Positions 44,537 through 57,612 of a DNA stretch of 64,000 nucleotides are shown piece by piece; position 1 is the first letter of the stretch; each line of letters starts with the position of its first letter. The stretch lies in contig NZ_CP107845.1 in NCBI RefSeq assembly GCF_041431415.1, positions 5,456,001 through 5,520,000 on the forward strand. The letters run 5' to 3'. The stretch is from Streptomyces sp. NBC_00513 (GTDB lineage: Bacteria > Actinomycetota > Actinomycetes > Streptomycetales > Streptomycetaceae). The notes beneath the pieces are model-generated. The model ran no database searches. It was not told the origin of the DNA and saw nothing but the letters and a program-made list of their open reading frames with translations. The translations under genes were made by a program, and so were the position numbers.

Positions 44537-46027
44537 GTGAGCGGCAACGGCGCAAGCGGAACGAGCGAGTCGTCGGAGGCTGCCGATCGCAATGAGCAGC
44601 TGACCTCCTGGTTCGTCCGCAGTGGCTGGTCCAAGGGCGAACTGGCCCGCCAGGTCAACCGCCGGGCCCGCCAGATGGGCGCCCACCACATCAGCACCGA
44701 CACCTCGCGCGTCCGCCGCTGGCTCGACGGCGAGCAACCCCGCGAACCCGTCCCGCGCATCCTCTCGGAGCTGTTCTCCGAGCGCTTCGGCTCCGTCGTC
44801 GCCATCGAGCAGCTCGGCCTGCGCACCGCCCACCAGACGCCCTCCGTGTCCGGCGTGGACCTGCCCTGGGCCGGCCCGCAGACCGTGGAGCTGCTCAGCG
44901 AGTTCTCCCGCAGCGACCTGATGCTGGCGCGCCGGGGCTTCCTCGGCACCTCGCTCGTCCTCTCCGCCGGCCCCGCGCTCATCGAGCCCATGCAGCGCTG
45001 GCTCGTCCCGGTCCCGGCCGCCGACCCCGGATCGCGTACCGGGGGCGGCTCGACGGGCGGCCACCGGCCGCCCCGGCTGTCCGAACCGGAACTCGACCTG
45101 CTCGAGGCCACCACCGTGATGTTCCGCCAGTGGGACGCCCAGTGCGGCGGCGGGCTGCGCCGCAAGGCCGTCGTGGGCCAGCTGCACGAGGTCACCGACC
45201 TGCTCCAGGAGAACCACCCCGCCCCGATCATGAAGCGGCTCTTCAAGGTCGCCGCCGAGCTCGCCGAGCTCGCCGGCTGGATGAGCTACGACATCGGCCT
45301 GCACCCCACCGCGCAGAAGTACTTCGTCCTCGCCCTGCACGCCGCCAAGGAGGGCGGTGACAAGCCGCTCGGCTCGTACATCCTCTCCGGCATGAGCCGC
45401 CAGATGATCCACCTCGGGCGCCCCGACGACGCCCTGGAACTCATCCACCTCGCGCAGTACGGCAGCCGCGACTGCGCCGGTCCCCGGACCCAGGCCATGC
45501 TGTATGCGATGGAGGCCCGCGCCTACGCCAACATGGGCCAGCCCAGCCGCTGCAAGCGCGCCGTGCGGATGGCCGAGGACACCTTCTCCGACGTCGCCTT
45601 CGACGGCGAGCCCGAGCCCGACTGGATCCGCTTCTTCTCCGAGGCCGAGCTGAACGGCGAGAACTCCCACTCGTACCGGGACCTCGCCTACGTCGCCGGC
45701 CGCAGCCCCACCTACGCCTCCCTCGCCGAACCCGTCATGGCGCGGGCCGTGGAGCTGTTCGCCAAGGACGACGAACACCAGCGCTCGTACGCCCTGAACC
45801 TCGTCGGAATGGCCACCGTGCACCTGCTCCGGCGTGAGCCCGAGCAGGCGGCCGGCCTCGTCGACCAAGCCCTGGACGTGGCGCGAAAGGTGCGGTCCGA
45901 ACGGGTGAACACGCGGCTCCGCAAGACCGTCGACCAAGCCGCGCGCGAGTACGGCGACGTCGCCGAGGTGGTCCGACTGACGGACGTCCTCGCCGCCCGG
46001 CTCCCCGAGGCCGCGGAGGCCGTCTGA
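44537..46027 (+). CDS. nsdA: NsdA, negative regulator of development and antibiotic production
   Basis: A 496-residue cytosolic protein of the Streptomyces NsdA family. In S. coelicolor its loss raises actinorhodin and sporulation. An XRE-like helix-turn-helix region covers about 20-75 (WSKGELARQVNRRARQMG; DTSRVRRWLDGEQP). A helical TPR-like half follows from about 190 (VVGQLHEVTDLLQENH; RQMIHLGRPDDALELIHLAQ; EPEQAAGLVDQALDVARKV). GTG start at 44537 with a GGGGG-type SD. Next downstream is the amtB nitrogen operon. Confidence 0.93.
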   Translation: MSGNGASGTSESSEAADRNEQLTSWFVRSGWSKGELARQVNRRARQMGAHHISTDTSRVRRWLDGEQPREPVPRILSELFSERFGSVVAIEQLGLRTAHQTPSVSGVDLPWAGPQTVELLSEFSRSDLMLARRGFLGTSLVLSAGPALIEPMQRWLVPVPAADPGSRTGGGSTGGHRPPRLSEPELDLLEATTVMFRQWDAQCGGGLRRKAVVGQLHEVTDLLQENHPAPIMKRLFKVAAELAELAGWMSYDIGLHPTAQKYFVLALHAAKEGGDKPLGSYILSGMSRQMIHLGRPDDALELIHLAQYGSRDCAGPRTQAMLYAMEARAYANMGQPSRCKRAVRMAEDTFSDVAFDGEPEPDWIRFFSEAELNGENSHSYRDLAYVAGRSPTYASLAEPVMARAVELFAKDDEHQRSYALNLVGMATVHLLRREPEQAAGLVDQALDVARKVRSERVNTRLRKTVDQAAREYGDVAEVVRLTDVLAARLPEAAEAV

Positions 46028-46155
46028 CGGTCCTGACGGCCGTCCCCCAGGCACCGGCCGCGGCAGCGGACCCCGTGAAGCCCGATCAGGCTCCCCCAGC
46101 CAGGTCTCCCGGGTCACCGCCGCGGCCGGTTTCGCGCTTCCGCTCGTTCATGGAG

Positions 46156-46216
46156 GCGTAACACGCGCGACCTCTTCGTCATCGGCGTGAAACACGCAGC
46201 TGCGCCGCCGGAAACC
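46156..46216 (+). promoter_or_regulatory. Putative GlnR boxes upstream of amtB
   Basis: Half-site gtcat-N6-gaaac (46178-46193) followed 22 bp later by ctgcg-N6-gaaac (46200-46215), matching the known GlnR pattern gTnAc-N6-GaAAc with 22-bp phasing. A gtaac at 46158-46162 lies just before. GlnR activation of amtB-glnK-glnD under nitrogen limitation is established in S. coelicolor. Confidence 0.75.
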
Positions 46217-46318
46217 CCCCTGCGCGAATCTCAGGGCCAATAACCGGCCAGCCCCTTAACGCCGCTCAGGTTTTCACGATCGCCCGCACGCGAACGTACC
46301 GACGACGAGGAGACGCCG

Positions 46319-47991
<1,673 letters not shown>

Positions 47992-48008
47992 GCGACGGGA
48001 GACCCTGG

Positions 48009-50435
48009 GTGACGAGTGTGGACGCGACCACGACCGAACCGGCCGGCTCGGGACCCAGCGGTTACGCCGCGGCCCGGCTGCGACTCCTCCAGGAGGAGTC
48101 GCGGTCCGGGCCTTCCCGGCGTTCCGCCCTGGCCGCACTGACCGACGACTGGCTGCGGGCGCTCTTCGCCCGAGCCGTGCGGGAGACCGGCGTACGGGGC
48201 GCCTCGCTGGTCGCCGTCGGTGGCTACGGACGCGGCGAACTCTCCCCGCGCAGCGACCTCGACCTGCTGCTCCTGCACGACGGCAAGGCCGACCCCCGCG
48301 CGCTGAGCGCGTTGGCCGACCGCCTCTGGTACCCCGTGTGGGACCTCGGCGTGGCCCTCGACCACTCCGTACGGACCCCCGCGGAGGCCCGCAAAACGGC
48401 CGCCGAGGACCTCAAGGTCCACCTCGGACTGCTCGACTCCCGCCCCGTCGCCGGGGACGCCGGACTCCTCGCCGGCCTGCGCACCTCCGTGCTGGCCGAC
48501 TGGCGCAACCAGGCCGTCAAACGGCTCCCGCAACTGGACACCCTGTGCCGCGAGCGCGCCGACCGGGCCGGCGAGCTGCGCTTCCTGCTCGAACCCGACC
48601 TCAAGGAGGCACGCGGCGGCCTGCGCGACATCACCGCGCTGCGGGCCGTCGCCGCGTCCTGGCTCGCCGACGCCCCCCGCGAGGGACTCGCCGAGGCCCG
48701 ACGCAAGCTCCTGGACACGCGCGACGCCCTGCACCTGGTGACCGGCCGGGCCACCGACCGGCTCTCCCTCCAGGAACAGGACCAGGTCGCCGAGCGGCTC
48801 GGCCTGCTCGACGCCGACGCCCTGCTGCGCGAGGTGTACGAGGCCGCGCGGGTCGTCGCGTACGCCGGGGACGTCACCTGGCGGGAGGTCGGCCGCGTGC
48901 TGCGCGCCCGCTCCGCCCGCCCCCGCCTGCGCGGGCTGCTGGGGAGCCGGGGCCCGGCCGAGTCGGCGCGCGCCCCGCTGGCCGAAGGGGTCGTGGAATC
49001 CGACGGCGAGGCCGTGCTGGCACTGGCCGCGCGCCCCGAACGGGACCCGGTGCTCGCGCTGCGGCTCGGCGCGGCCGCCGCGCAGGCCGGCCTGCCCGTG
49101 TCCCCGCACTCCGTGCGCCGGCTCGCGGCGCAGGCGAAGCCCCTGCCCGTGCCCTGGCCCGCCGAGGCCCGCGAACAGCTCCTGACACTGCTCGGGGCTG
49201 GGGAGCCCACGATCGGAGTGTGGGAGGCCCTCGAAGCGGAAGGCCTGATCACACGACTGCTGCCCGACTGGGAACGGGTCCGGTGCCGGCCGCAGCGCAA
49301 CCCCGTGCACACCTGGACCGTGGACCGGCACCTGGTCGAGACCGCCGTCCGCGCCTCCGAGATGACCCGCCGGGTGAGCCGCCCCGACCTGCTGCTGATG
49401 GCCGCGCTGCTGCACGACATCGGCAAGGGGTGGCCCGGCGACCACTCCGTCGCCGGCGAGACCATCGCCCGCGACGTGGCCACCCGCGTGGGCTTCGACG
49501 CCCGGGACACCGCCGTCCTCGGCGTCCTCGTCCGCAACCACCTCCTGCTGATCGACACCGCGACCCGGGGCGACCTCGACGACCCCGCCACCGTGCGCTC
49601 CGTCGCGCAGGCCCTCGGCTCCACCGGCACCCTGGAACTGCTGCACGCGCTCACCGAGGCCGACGCACTCGCCACCGGACCGGCCGCCTGGAGCGCCTGG
49701 CGCGGTTCCCTGGTGGCCGACCTCGTCGCCCGCGTCGCGGCCGTCCTGCGCGGCGCGCCGCCCGCCGCCACCGAACCGGAGATCCCCTCCACCGAAGCGG
49801 AACGCCTCGCGGTCGAGGCGCTGCGCACCGGCGAACCGGTCCTGGCGCTGCACGCCCGCCAGGAGGAGGACGCCGTCGGCGTCGAACTCGTCGTCGCCGT
49901 CCCCGACCAGCCCGGGGTCCTCCCCGCCGCGGCCGGCGTACTGGCCCTGCACCGGCTGACCGTACGGGCCGCCGACCTGCGCTCCCTGGAGCTGTCGGAC
50001 CTGCCGGGCGAGGTACTGGTGCTGCGCTGGCGGGTCGCCGCCGAGTACGGGGCCCTGCCGGAGACGGCACGACTGCGGACCGACCTGATCCGGGCGCTGG
50101 ACGGCTCCCTGGACGTTCCGGCGAAACTGGCCGAGCGCGAATCGGCCTACCCCCGGCGGCGCGGAGTGGTCCCGCCCCCGCCCCGGGTCACCGTGATCCC
50201 GGACGTCTCCTCGCTGGCCACGGTCCTGGAGGTGCGCGCACCCGACGCGGTCGGCCTGCTGCACCGCATCGGGCGGGCGCTGGAGTCCGCGGGGGTCCGT
50301 GTCCGCAGCGCCCACGTCTCCACGCTCGGCGCCAACGCGGTGGACTCCCTCTACGTGGTCGACGCCGACGGCAAACCCCTGCCGCCGGCCCCGGCGGCCG
50401 CGCTGGCCGCCGAGGTGGAGGCGGCGCTGCGCTGA
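48009..50435 (+). CDS. glnD: [Protein-PII] nucleotidyltransferase GlnD
   Basis: An 808-residue bifunctional enzyme that modifies GlnK; in S. coelicolor it adenylylates rather than uridylylates. The nucleotidyltransferase motif is GGYGRGELSPRSDLDLLLL at about 74-92. The HD hydrolase domain is around 460 (LLMAALLHDIGKGWPGDHS). Two ACT domains end the protein (VAVPDQPGVLPAAAGVLALH; VRAPDAVGLLHRIGRALES). GTG start at 48009. End of the amtB-glnK-glnD operon. Confidence 0.97.
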   Translation: MTSVDATTTEPAGSGPSGYAAARLRLLQEESRSGPSRRSALAALTDDWLRALFARAVRETGVRGASLVAVGGYGRGELSPRSDLDLLLLHDGKADPRALSALADRLWYPVWDLGVALDHSVRTPAEARKTAAEDLKVHLGLLDSRPVAGDAGLLAGLRTSVLADWRNQAVKRLPQLDTLCRERADRAGELRFLLEPDLKEARGGLRDITALRAVAASWLADAPREGLAEARRKLLDTRDALHLVTGRATDRLSLQEQDQVAERLGLLDADALLREVYEAARVVAYAGDVTWREVGRVLRARSARPRLRGLLGSRGPAESARAPLAEGVVESDGEAVLALAARPERDPVLALRLGAAAAQAGLPVSPHSVRRLAAQAKPLPVPWPAEAREQLLTLLGAGEPTIGVWEALEAEGLITRLLPDWERVRCRPQRNPVHTWTVDRHLVETAVRASEMTRRVSRPDLLLMAALLHDIGKGWPGDHSVAGETIARDVATRVGFDARDTAVLGVLVRNHLLLIDTATRGDLDDPATVRSVAQALGSTGTLELLHALTEADALATGPAAWSAWRGSLVADLVARVAAVLRGAPPAATEPEIPSTEAERLAVEALRTGEPVLALHARQEEDAVGVELVVAVPDQPGVLPAAAGVLALHRLTVRAADLRSLELSDLPGEVLVLRWRVAAEYGALPETARLRTDLIRALDGSLDVPAKLAERESAYPRRRGVVPPPPRVTVIPDVSSLATVLEVRAPDAVGLLHRIGRALESAGVRVRSAHVSTLGANAVDSLYVVDADGKPLPPAPAAALAAEVEAALR

Positions 50436-50641
50436 CACCCGCTCGCCGCCGCCCTCGCCCGAGCCCTCCGCGGGCCCCGGCAGGGGCCGCGCGACGCCGC
50501 CGATCGAGCGCATCGCCCCTGCTCCCCGCCCGTGCGCCGGCGGGCCCCCGGCCGCTTGGGACGGCCGGGGGCACATCCGTCCCGAGGCCCGATACCCTGG
50601 GGGGCGACCACACGCCCCCGACCTGAGGAATCGCGACCACC

Positions 50642-52216
50642 GTGTTCGATACGCTTTCCGACCGCCTTGCCTCGACTTTCAAGTCCCTCAGGGGCAAAGG
50701 TCGCCTCTCCGAGCAGGACATCGACGCTGCGGCGCGGGAAATCCGTATCGCCCTCCTCGAGGCCGACGTCGCCCTCCCGGTCGTCCGCTCCTTCATCGCG
50801 AACGTCAAGGAGCGCGCCCGCGGCGAAGAGGTCTCCAAGGCCCTGAACCCGGGCCAGCAGGTCCTCAAGATCGTCAACGACGAGCTGGTCTCCATCCTCG
50901 GTGGCGAGACCCGGCGGCTGCGCTTCGCCAAGACCGCCCCGACGGTGATCATGCTCGCCGGTCTCCAGGGCGCCGGTAAGACCACCCTCGCCGGAAAGCT
51001 CGGCCTGTGGCTGAAGGGGCAGGGCCACGCCCCGCTCCTCGTGGCGTGTGACCTCCAGCGCCCCAACGCCGTCAACCAGCTGTCCGTGGTGGCCGAGCGC
51101 GCCGGCGTCGCCGTCTACGCGCCGCAGCCCGGCAACGGCGTCGGTGACCCGGTCCAGGTCGCCAAGGACTCGATCGAGTACGCCCGCACCAAGCAGTACG
51201 ACGTGGTCGTCGTCGACACCGCCGGTCGCCTCGGCATCGACCAGGAGCTGATGCGGCAGGCCGCGGACATCCGTGACGCCGTCAGCCCCGACGAGATCCT
51301 CTTCGTCGTCGACGCCATGATCGGCCAGGACGCGGTCAACACCGCGGAGGCCTTCCGCGACGGCGTCGGCTTCGACGGTGTCGTGCTCTCCAAGCTCGAC
51401 GGCGACGCCCGAGGCGGTGCCGCGCTCTCCATCGCGCACGTCACCGGCAAGCAGATCATGTTCGCCTCGAACGGCGAGAAGCTCGACGAGTTCGACGCCT
51501 TCCACCCCGACCGCATGGCGGGCCGGATCCTCGACATGGGTGACATGCTCACCCTGATCGAGCAGGCCGAGAAGACCTTCAGCCAGGCCGAGGCCGAGAA
51601 GATGGCGGCCAAGCTGGCGAAGGGCCCGAAGGAGTTCACGCTCGACGACTTCCTGGCCCAGATGGAGCAGGTCCGCAAGATGGGCTCCATCTCCAAGCTC
51701 CTCGGCATGCTGCCGGGCATGGGTCAGATCAAGGACCAGATCAACAATATCGACGAGCGCGACGTGGACCGCATGGCCGCGATCATCAAGTCGATGACCC
51801 CGGCCGAGCGCCATGACCCGCACCTCATCAACGGCTCGCGCCGCGCCCGTATCGCCAAGGGTTCCGGCGCCGAGGTCAGCGCCGTGAAGTCGCTGGTCGA
51901 GCGCTTCTTCGAGGCCCGCAAGATGATGTCCCGCATGGCCCAGGGCGGCGGGATGCCCGGCATGCCCGGCATCCCCGGGATGGGTGGCGGCCCCGGCCGG
52001 CAGAAGAAGCAGATCAAGCAGGCCAAGGGCAAGCGCAAGAGCGGCAACCCGATGAAGCGCAAGGAAGAGGAGGCCGCGGCCGCGGCCCGGCGCGAGCAGG
52101 GCCCGCAGGCGGCCGAGCCGGCCGCCGGTGGCAACCCGTTCGGCCTGCCGGCCGGCGGTGCGCAGCCCGGCCAGGACTTCGACCTCCCGGACGAGTTCAA
52201 GAAGTTCATGAAGTGA
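50642..52216 (+). CDS. ffh: Signal recognition particle protein Ffh (SRP54)
   Basis: A 524-residue SRP GTPase. The G domain has GLQGAGKTTLAGKLGLWL, DLQRPNAVNQLSV, DTAGRLGIDQELM and SKLDGDARGGAAL. The Met-rich M domain (FLAQMEQVRKMGSISKLLGM; MTPAERHDPHLINGSRRARI) binds 4.5S RNA and signal sequences. The Gly/Met/Lys-rich tail from about 435 is lineage-specific. GTG start at 50642, 206 bp after glnD. Confidence 0.98.
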   Translation: MFDTLSDRLASTFKSLRGKGRLSEQDIDAAAREIRIALLEADVALPVVRSFIANVKERARGEEVSKALNPGQQVLKIVNDELVSILGGETRRLRFAKTAPTVIMLAGLQGAGKTTLAGKLGLWLKGQGHAPLLVACDLQRPNAVNQLSVVAERAGVAVYAPQPGNGVGDPVQVAKDSIEYARTKQYDVVVVDTAGRLGIDQELMRQAADIRDAVSPDEILFVVDAMIGQDAVNTAEAFRDGVGFDGVVLSKLDGDARGGAALSIAHVTGKQIMFASNGEKLDEFDAFHPDRMAGRILDMGDMLTLIEQAEKTFSQAEAEKMAAKLAKGPKEFTLDDFLAQMEQVRKMGSISKLLGMLPGMGQIKDQINNIDERDVDRMAAIIKSMTPAERHDPHLINGSRRARIAKGSGAEVSAVKSLVERFFEARKMMSRMAQGGGMPGMPGIPGMGGGPGRQKKQIKQAKGKRKSGNPMKRKEEEAAAAARREQGPQAAEPAAGGNPFGLPAGGAQPGQDFDLPDEFKKFMK

Positions 52217-52249
52217 CCGCCTGACGGCACCGCGCGACGCGTACGAGGA

Positions 52250-52283
52250 GGGCCCCGGCCGGGGATGCGGCCGGGGCCCTTCC
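52250..52283 (+). terminator. Terminator after ffh
   Basis: A perfect 12-bp stem (52250-52261 with 52268-52279), 6-nt loop, followed by ttccct. Confidence 0.85.
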
Positions 52284-52285
52284 CT

Positions 52286-52317
52286 GTACCAGGGCCCCGG
52301 CGTACCAGGGCCCCGGC
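52286..52317. repeat. 16-bp perfect tandem duplication
   Basis: gtaccagggccccggc twice in a row, directly after the ffh terminator. The unit includes gggcccc, similar to the terminator arm, so it may have arisen by slippage from it. Confidence 0.85.
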
Positions 52318-52382
52318 CGTCGGGGCGCAATGATCAGGTATGTCGCTTATCGTCGGGCGGGAGGACGGCAGAAGGAGGCCCC

Positions 52383-54305
<1,923 letters not shown>

Positions 54306-54327
54306 CCGGGACACACGATCCGGCCCG

Positions 54328-55005
54328 TTAGGCCGTCCGGGCGACCACGTACCGGAAGATGTTCGGCAACCAGACCGACCCGTCGGCTCGTTCGTACGGG
54401 TGAAGCGCCTCGGCCAGTTCCTTCTCGACCTGGGCCGTGTCCGCGTGCTCGTACATCCCGGTCGACAGCAGCCCGCGCACCGCGCTGTCCACGTCCGCGT
54501 ACCCGAACGGGCAGAACACCCGTCCCGACCCGTCCGGCACCAGTCCGGCCGACGCCACCATCGCGTCCAGGTCCCGCGGGGCCGGCCCGCCGCCCAGTAC
54601 GGCCGGCACCGTGCACCGCTCCGCCGGACCCCAGTCGGCCAGCACCACCACACCGCCCCGCCGCACCGCGGACAGGGCGGCCGTCAGGTCCCGCGGGCGG
54701 GGCGTGAAGGCCAGCACGACGTCGTACGGACGCGCCGGCGACGCCGGGGGAGCGGCGACCACCTCCAACAGCCGCTCACGGGCCAGCGCCCGGCGTGCCG
54801 GGTCCGCCTCCACGCCCGTGGCCAGGGCTCCCCGCCCCGCGGCCAACAGCAGGGCCAGCCCGGCCCCGCAATCGAGGTCCAGCAGCCGGTCGCCCGGCCC
54901 GACCTCCAGCCGTTCGTAGACGGCCTCGTACAGCGGTACCAGCATCCGTTCCTGGATCTCCGCCCAGTCCCGGGCGACGAGCGTCGCCGTCGGCGTCGGT
55001 GTCAT
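54328..55005 (-). CDS. SAM-dependent methyltransferase
   Basis: A 225-residue class I methyltransferase. The SAM motif is LLDLDCGAGLALLLAAG at about 40-56, with the acidic end of strand 2 in VEADPARR and motif IV region YDVVLAFTPRP. Small-molecule or protein substrate not evident; it resembles UbiE-like methyltransferases. Convergent with ftsH, divergent from proS. ATG at 55005 with AGGAG 10 bp upstream. Confidence 0.85.
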   Translation of the reverse strand: MTPTPTATLVARDWAEIQERMLVPLYEAVYERLEVGPGDRLLDLDCGAGLALLLAAGRGALATGVEADPARRALARERLLEVVAAPPASPARPYDVVLAFTPRPRDLTAALSAVRRGGVVVLADWGPAERCTVPAVLGGGPAPRDLDAMVASAGLVPDGSGRVFCPFGYADVDSAVRGLLSTGMYEHADTAQVEKELAEALHPYERADGSVWLPNIFRYVVARTA

Positions 55006-55137
55006 CGAAAGAGCGCTCCTGATTCCTTTGTCGCCCCCTGGCCCCCGTTGCCAGGGAACTCCCCATTCGCCCCCGCGTCCAGAGGAACGAGCCACCCGAT
55101 TCACGCATCGCGTGCCCGGCGCCGTACCATTCGCGCC

Positions 55138-56550
55138 ATGGCAAAGGCACCCGTTCTCACCCCCCAGGCGGAGGATTTCCCCCGCTGGTACCAGGATCTG
55201 ATCAACAAGGCCGAGCTGGCCGACAACGGTCCGGTACGCGGCACCATGGTCATCCGACCGTACGGCTACGGGCTGTGGGAGCGGATGCAGCAGGAGATGG
55301 ACGCGCGCATCAAGGACGCGGGCGCCCAGAACGCGTACTTCCCGCTGTTCATCCCGCAGTCCTACCTGACCCGGGAAGCCGAGCACGTGGAGGGCTTCGC
55401 CCCCGAGCTCGCGGTCGTCACGCACGGCGGTGGCAAGGAACTCGACGAGCCGGTCGTCGTCCGCCCCACCTCCGAGACGATCATCAACGACTACTTCTCG
55501 AAGTGGGTCCAGAGCTACCGCGACCTGCCCCTGCTGATCAACCAGTGGGCCAACGTGGTCCGCTGGGAGATGCGCCCGCGCGTGTTCCTCCGTACGAGCG
55601 AGTTCCTCTGGCAGGAGGGCCACACCGCCCACGCCACCTACGAGGACGCCCGCGACTACGCGGCCCGCATCCACACGGACGTCTACGGCGATTTCATGAC
55701 GAACGTGCTCGGCATCGACGTCGTGCTCGGCCGCAAGACCGCCAAGGAGCGCTTCGCCGGCGCCATCAACACCCTCACCCTCGAGGGCATGATGGGCGAC
55801 GGCAAGGCCCTCCAGCTGGGCACCAGCCACGAGCTGGGCACCAACTTCGCCAAGGCCTTCAACACGCAGTACCTGTCGAAGGAAGGCAAGCAGGAGCTGG
55901 TCTGGCAGACCTCGTGGGGCGTCTCGACCCGCATGGTCGGCGGCCTGATCATGTCGCACGGCGACGACAACGGCCTGCGCGTCCCGCCGCGCCTCGCGCA
56001 CGTCCAGGTCGTCGTCATGGCGATCAAGGGCGACGAGGCCGTGACCAAGGTCCGCGAGCTGGGCGCCCAACTCAAGGCCGCCGGCATCCGCGTGCAGGTC
56101 GACGACCGCGTCGACACCCCCTTCGGCCGCCGCGCCGTGGACTGGGAGCTCAAGGGCGTACCGGTCCGCATCGAGATCGGCCCCCGCGACCTGGAGGCCG
56201 GCACCGCGATGCTCGCCCGCCGGATCCCGGGCGGCAAGGAGGCCGTGCAGATCTCCGCGCTGCTCGACCTGCTGCCCAAGGTGCTGGAGGAGGACCAGGC
56301 GCAGCTGCTGCGCGAGTCCCGCGAGCGCCGCGAGGCCCGCACCTCCGACGTCGCGACCATCGAGGAGGCCGCCGAGGCCGCCATCGCCGGTGGCTGGGCG
56401 CGCATCCCGTGGGCCGACCTCGGCCCCGAGGGCGAGGCCAAGCTGGCCGAACAGGCCGTCTCCGTACGCTGCCTGATCGCCCCCGACGGGTCGGTTCCGC
56501 AGGCGGACGACGCCCCGGGAACCCTCGCGATCGTCGCCCGCTCGTACTGA
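55138..56550 (+). CDS. proS: Prolyl-tRNA synthetase, archaeal/eukaryal type
   Basis: A 470-residue class II synthetase. It has the short archaeal-like form without the bacterial editing insert between motifs 2 and 3. Motif 2 lies in NVVRWEMRPRVFLRTSEFLW; the proline/ATP pocket in LGTSHELGTNFAKAFN and TSWGVSTRMVGGLIMSHGDD. An anticodon-binding domain and C-terminal domain follow. Streptomyces commonly has a bacterial-type ProRS elsewhere; this form sometimes serves as a resistance or back-up enzyme. ATG at 55138. Confidence 0.96.
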   Translation: MAKAPVLTPQAEDFPRWYQDLINKAELADNGPVRGTMVIRPYGYGLWERMQQEMDARIKDAGAQNAYFPLFIPQSYLTREAEHVEGFAPELAVVTHGGGKELDEPVVVRPTSETIINDYFSKWVQSYRDLPLLINQWANVVRWEMRPRVFLRTSEFLWQEGHTAHATYEDARDYAARIHTDVYGDFMTNVLGIDVVLGRKTAKERFAGAINTLTLEGMMGDGKALQLGTSHELGTNFAKAFNTQYLSKEGKQELVWQTSWGVSTRMVGGLIMSHGDDNGLRVPPRLAHVQVVVMAIKGDEAVTKVRELGAQLKAAGIRVQVDDRVDTPFGRRAVDWELKGVPVRIEIGPRDLEAGTAMLARRIPGGKEAVQISALLDLLPKVLEEDQAQLLRESRERREARTSDVATIEEAAEAAIAGGWARIPWADLGPEGEAKLAEQAVSVRCLIAPDGSVPQADDAPGTLAIVARSY

Positions 56551-56752
56551 TCCACCGACCCGCCCCCGGGCGTGCGGCCCGCGCCGCGCGCCCGGGGGCG
56601 GCTGTCGTTGGGCCTCGTTACGTACCGACTCCTCCGGGGATATGCGCACCCGTCCTCGTCAGGACGCATGAGACTGAACTGACTGGTACGTGCAAAAAAT
56701 TTGGAATGGCCCGGAATCGGAACACCGGGGCACCCCGGCTCGTTGTCACGAC

Positions 56753-57352
56753 GTGAGCACGACACCACCTGTTCTCGCCGCAGAGCTGGCGCAGGCGTGG
56801 GCCGATATTCAGCGGTACCACCCCGAGCTGCCTGACCTTGCCGCGCCCGAGTCCCTGATCGGAGAGTCCTCGTCCGCCTGCGGCGCCGAGCTCTCCTTCG
56901 AGCGACTGCTGCACGAGGCAGTCCACGGCATCGCAGCCGCCCGTGGAGTCCGCGACACCTCGCGGGCCGGCCGCTACCACAACCGCAGATTCCTCGCGAT
57001 CGCCGAGGAGATGGGGCTGGACCACTCCGAGGAACCGCACGCCAGCAGCGGCTTCTCCCTGGTCTCGCTCAACCCCGAGGCGAAGCGGCGCTACCGCCCG
57101 ACCATCGAGCGGCTGCACCGCGCGCTGAAGGCGCACACGGTCGCCACCGCCGCCGACACCAAGCGCAGCTTCCGCGGGCCGGCCGCCCGTCACGGCTCGT
57201 CCGGTGGCGGTGTGCGGGTCAAGGCGGTCTGCGACTGCGGCCGGAACGTGCGGGTCGTCCCGTCCGTCCTGGCCCAGGCGCCCATCGTCTGCGGGGGCTG
57301 CATGAAACCGTTCCGCATTCCCGAGGTGGCCGTCTCGGCCGCCGCCTCCTGA
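56753..57352 (+). CDS. SprT-like zinc-dependent protein
   Basis: A 199-residue protein of the SprT-like/WSS1-related group. The zinc-protease motif is HEAVH at residues 54-58, with a third His in GRYHNRRF (about 76). The C-terminal zinc ribbon has CDCGRN and CGGCMKPF. SprT-like proteins of eukaryotes (SPRTN) degrade DNA-protein crosslinks; bacterial roles are open. I use GTG at 56753 because the upstream residues look non-coding. A palindromic hairpin follows. Confidence 0.88.
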   Translation: MSTTPPVLAAELAQAWADIQRYHPELPDLAAPESLIGESSSACGAELSFERLLHEAVHGIAAARGVRDTSRAGRYHNRRFLAIAEEMGLDHSEEPHASSGFSLVSLNPEAKRRYRPTIERLHRALKAHTVATAADTKRSFRGPAARHGSSGGGVRVKAVCDCGRNVRVVPSVLAQAPIVCGGCMKPFRIPEVAVSAAAS

Positions 57353-57361
57353 AGACACCCC

Positions 57362-57381
57362 CCGGGCCCGTACGGGCCCGG
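57362..57381. terminator. Short palindromic hairpin after the SprT-like gene
   Basis: A perfect 20-bp palindrome with 9-bp arms ccgggcccg/cgggcccgg, 9 bp after the stop. Probably a terminator. Confidence 0.7.
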
Positions 57382-57612
57382 TACGGCCTCCGCCCGGTGG
57401 CGGCGGCATCGGTGGTGCGCGTCCGCGTGCCACCGATCACCGCTCCCCGAGAGGAAGCGCCGCAGGCATGTGGCACAATGGCTAGCTGTACTCGACAGTC
57501 GCATAGGACCCCTCTCTCCTCCGGCTGACGCGTCCATCGGGCACCCGAGTACCGCAACCCCACGTGGCATCTCATGTGCCCAACCACGTCAAGTTCAGGA
57601 GACACCACTCCA
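57382..57612 (+). promoter_or_regulatory. Leader and promoter region of the rpsP operon
   Basis: 231 bp that should contain the promoter for the ribosomal run. A tggcacaat element (57471-57479), also found before the 12840 gene, is a possible -10 region. A complementary pair cacgtgg / ccacgt near 57562-57592 may form a leader hairpin before the rpsP SD. Confidence 0.4.

Noticed and set aside
44930..44950. RRGFLG in NsdA as a twin-arginine signal
   Set aside because: It is in the middle of the protein after a helix-turn-helix region, so it cannot be a Tat signal peptide.
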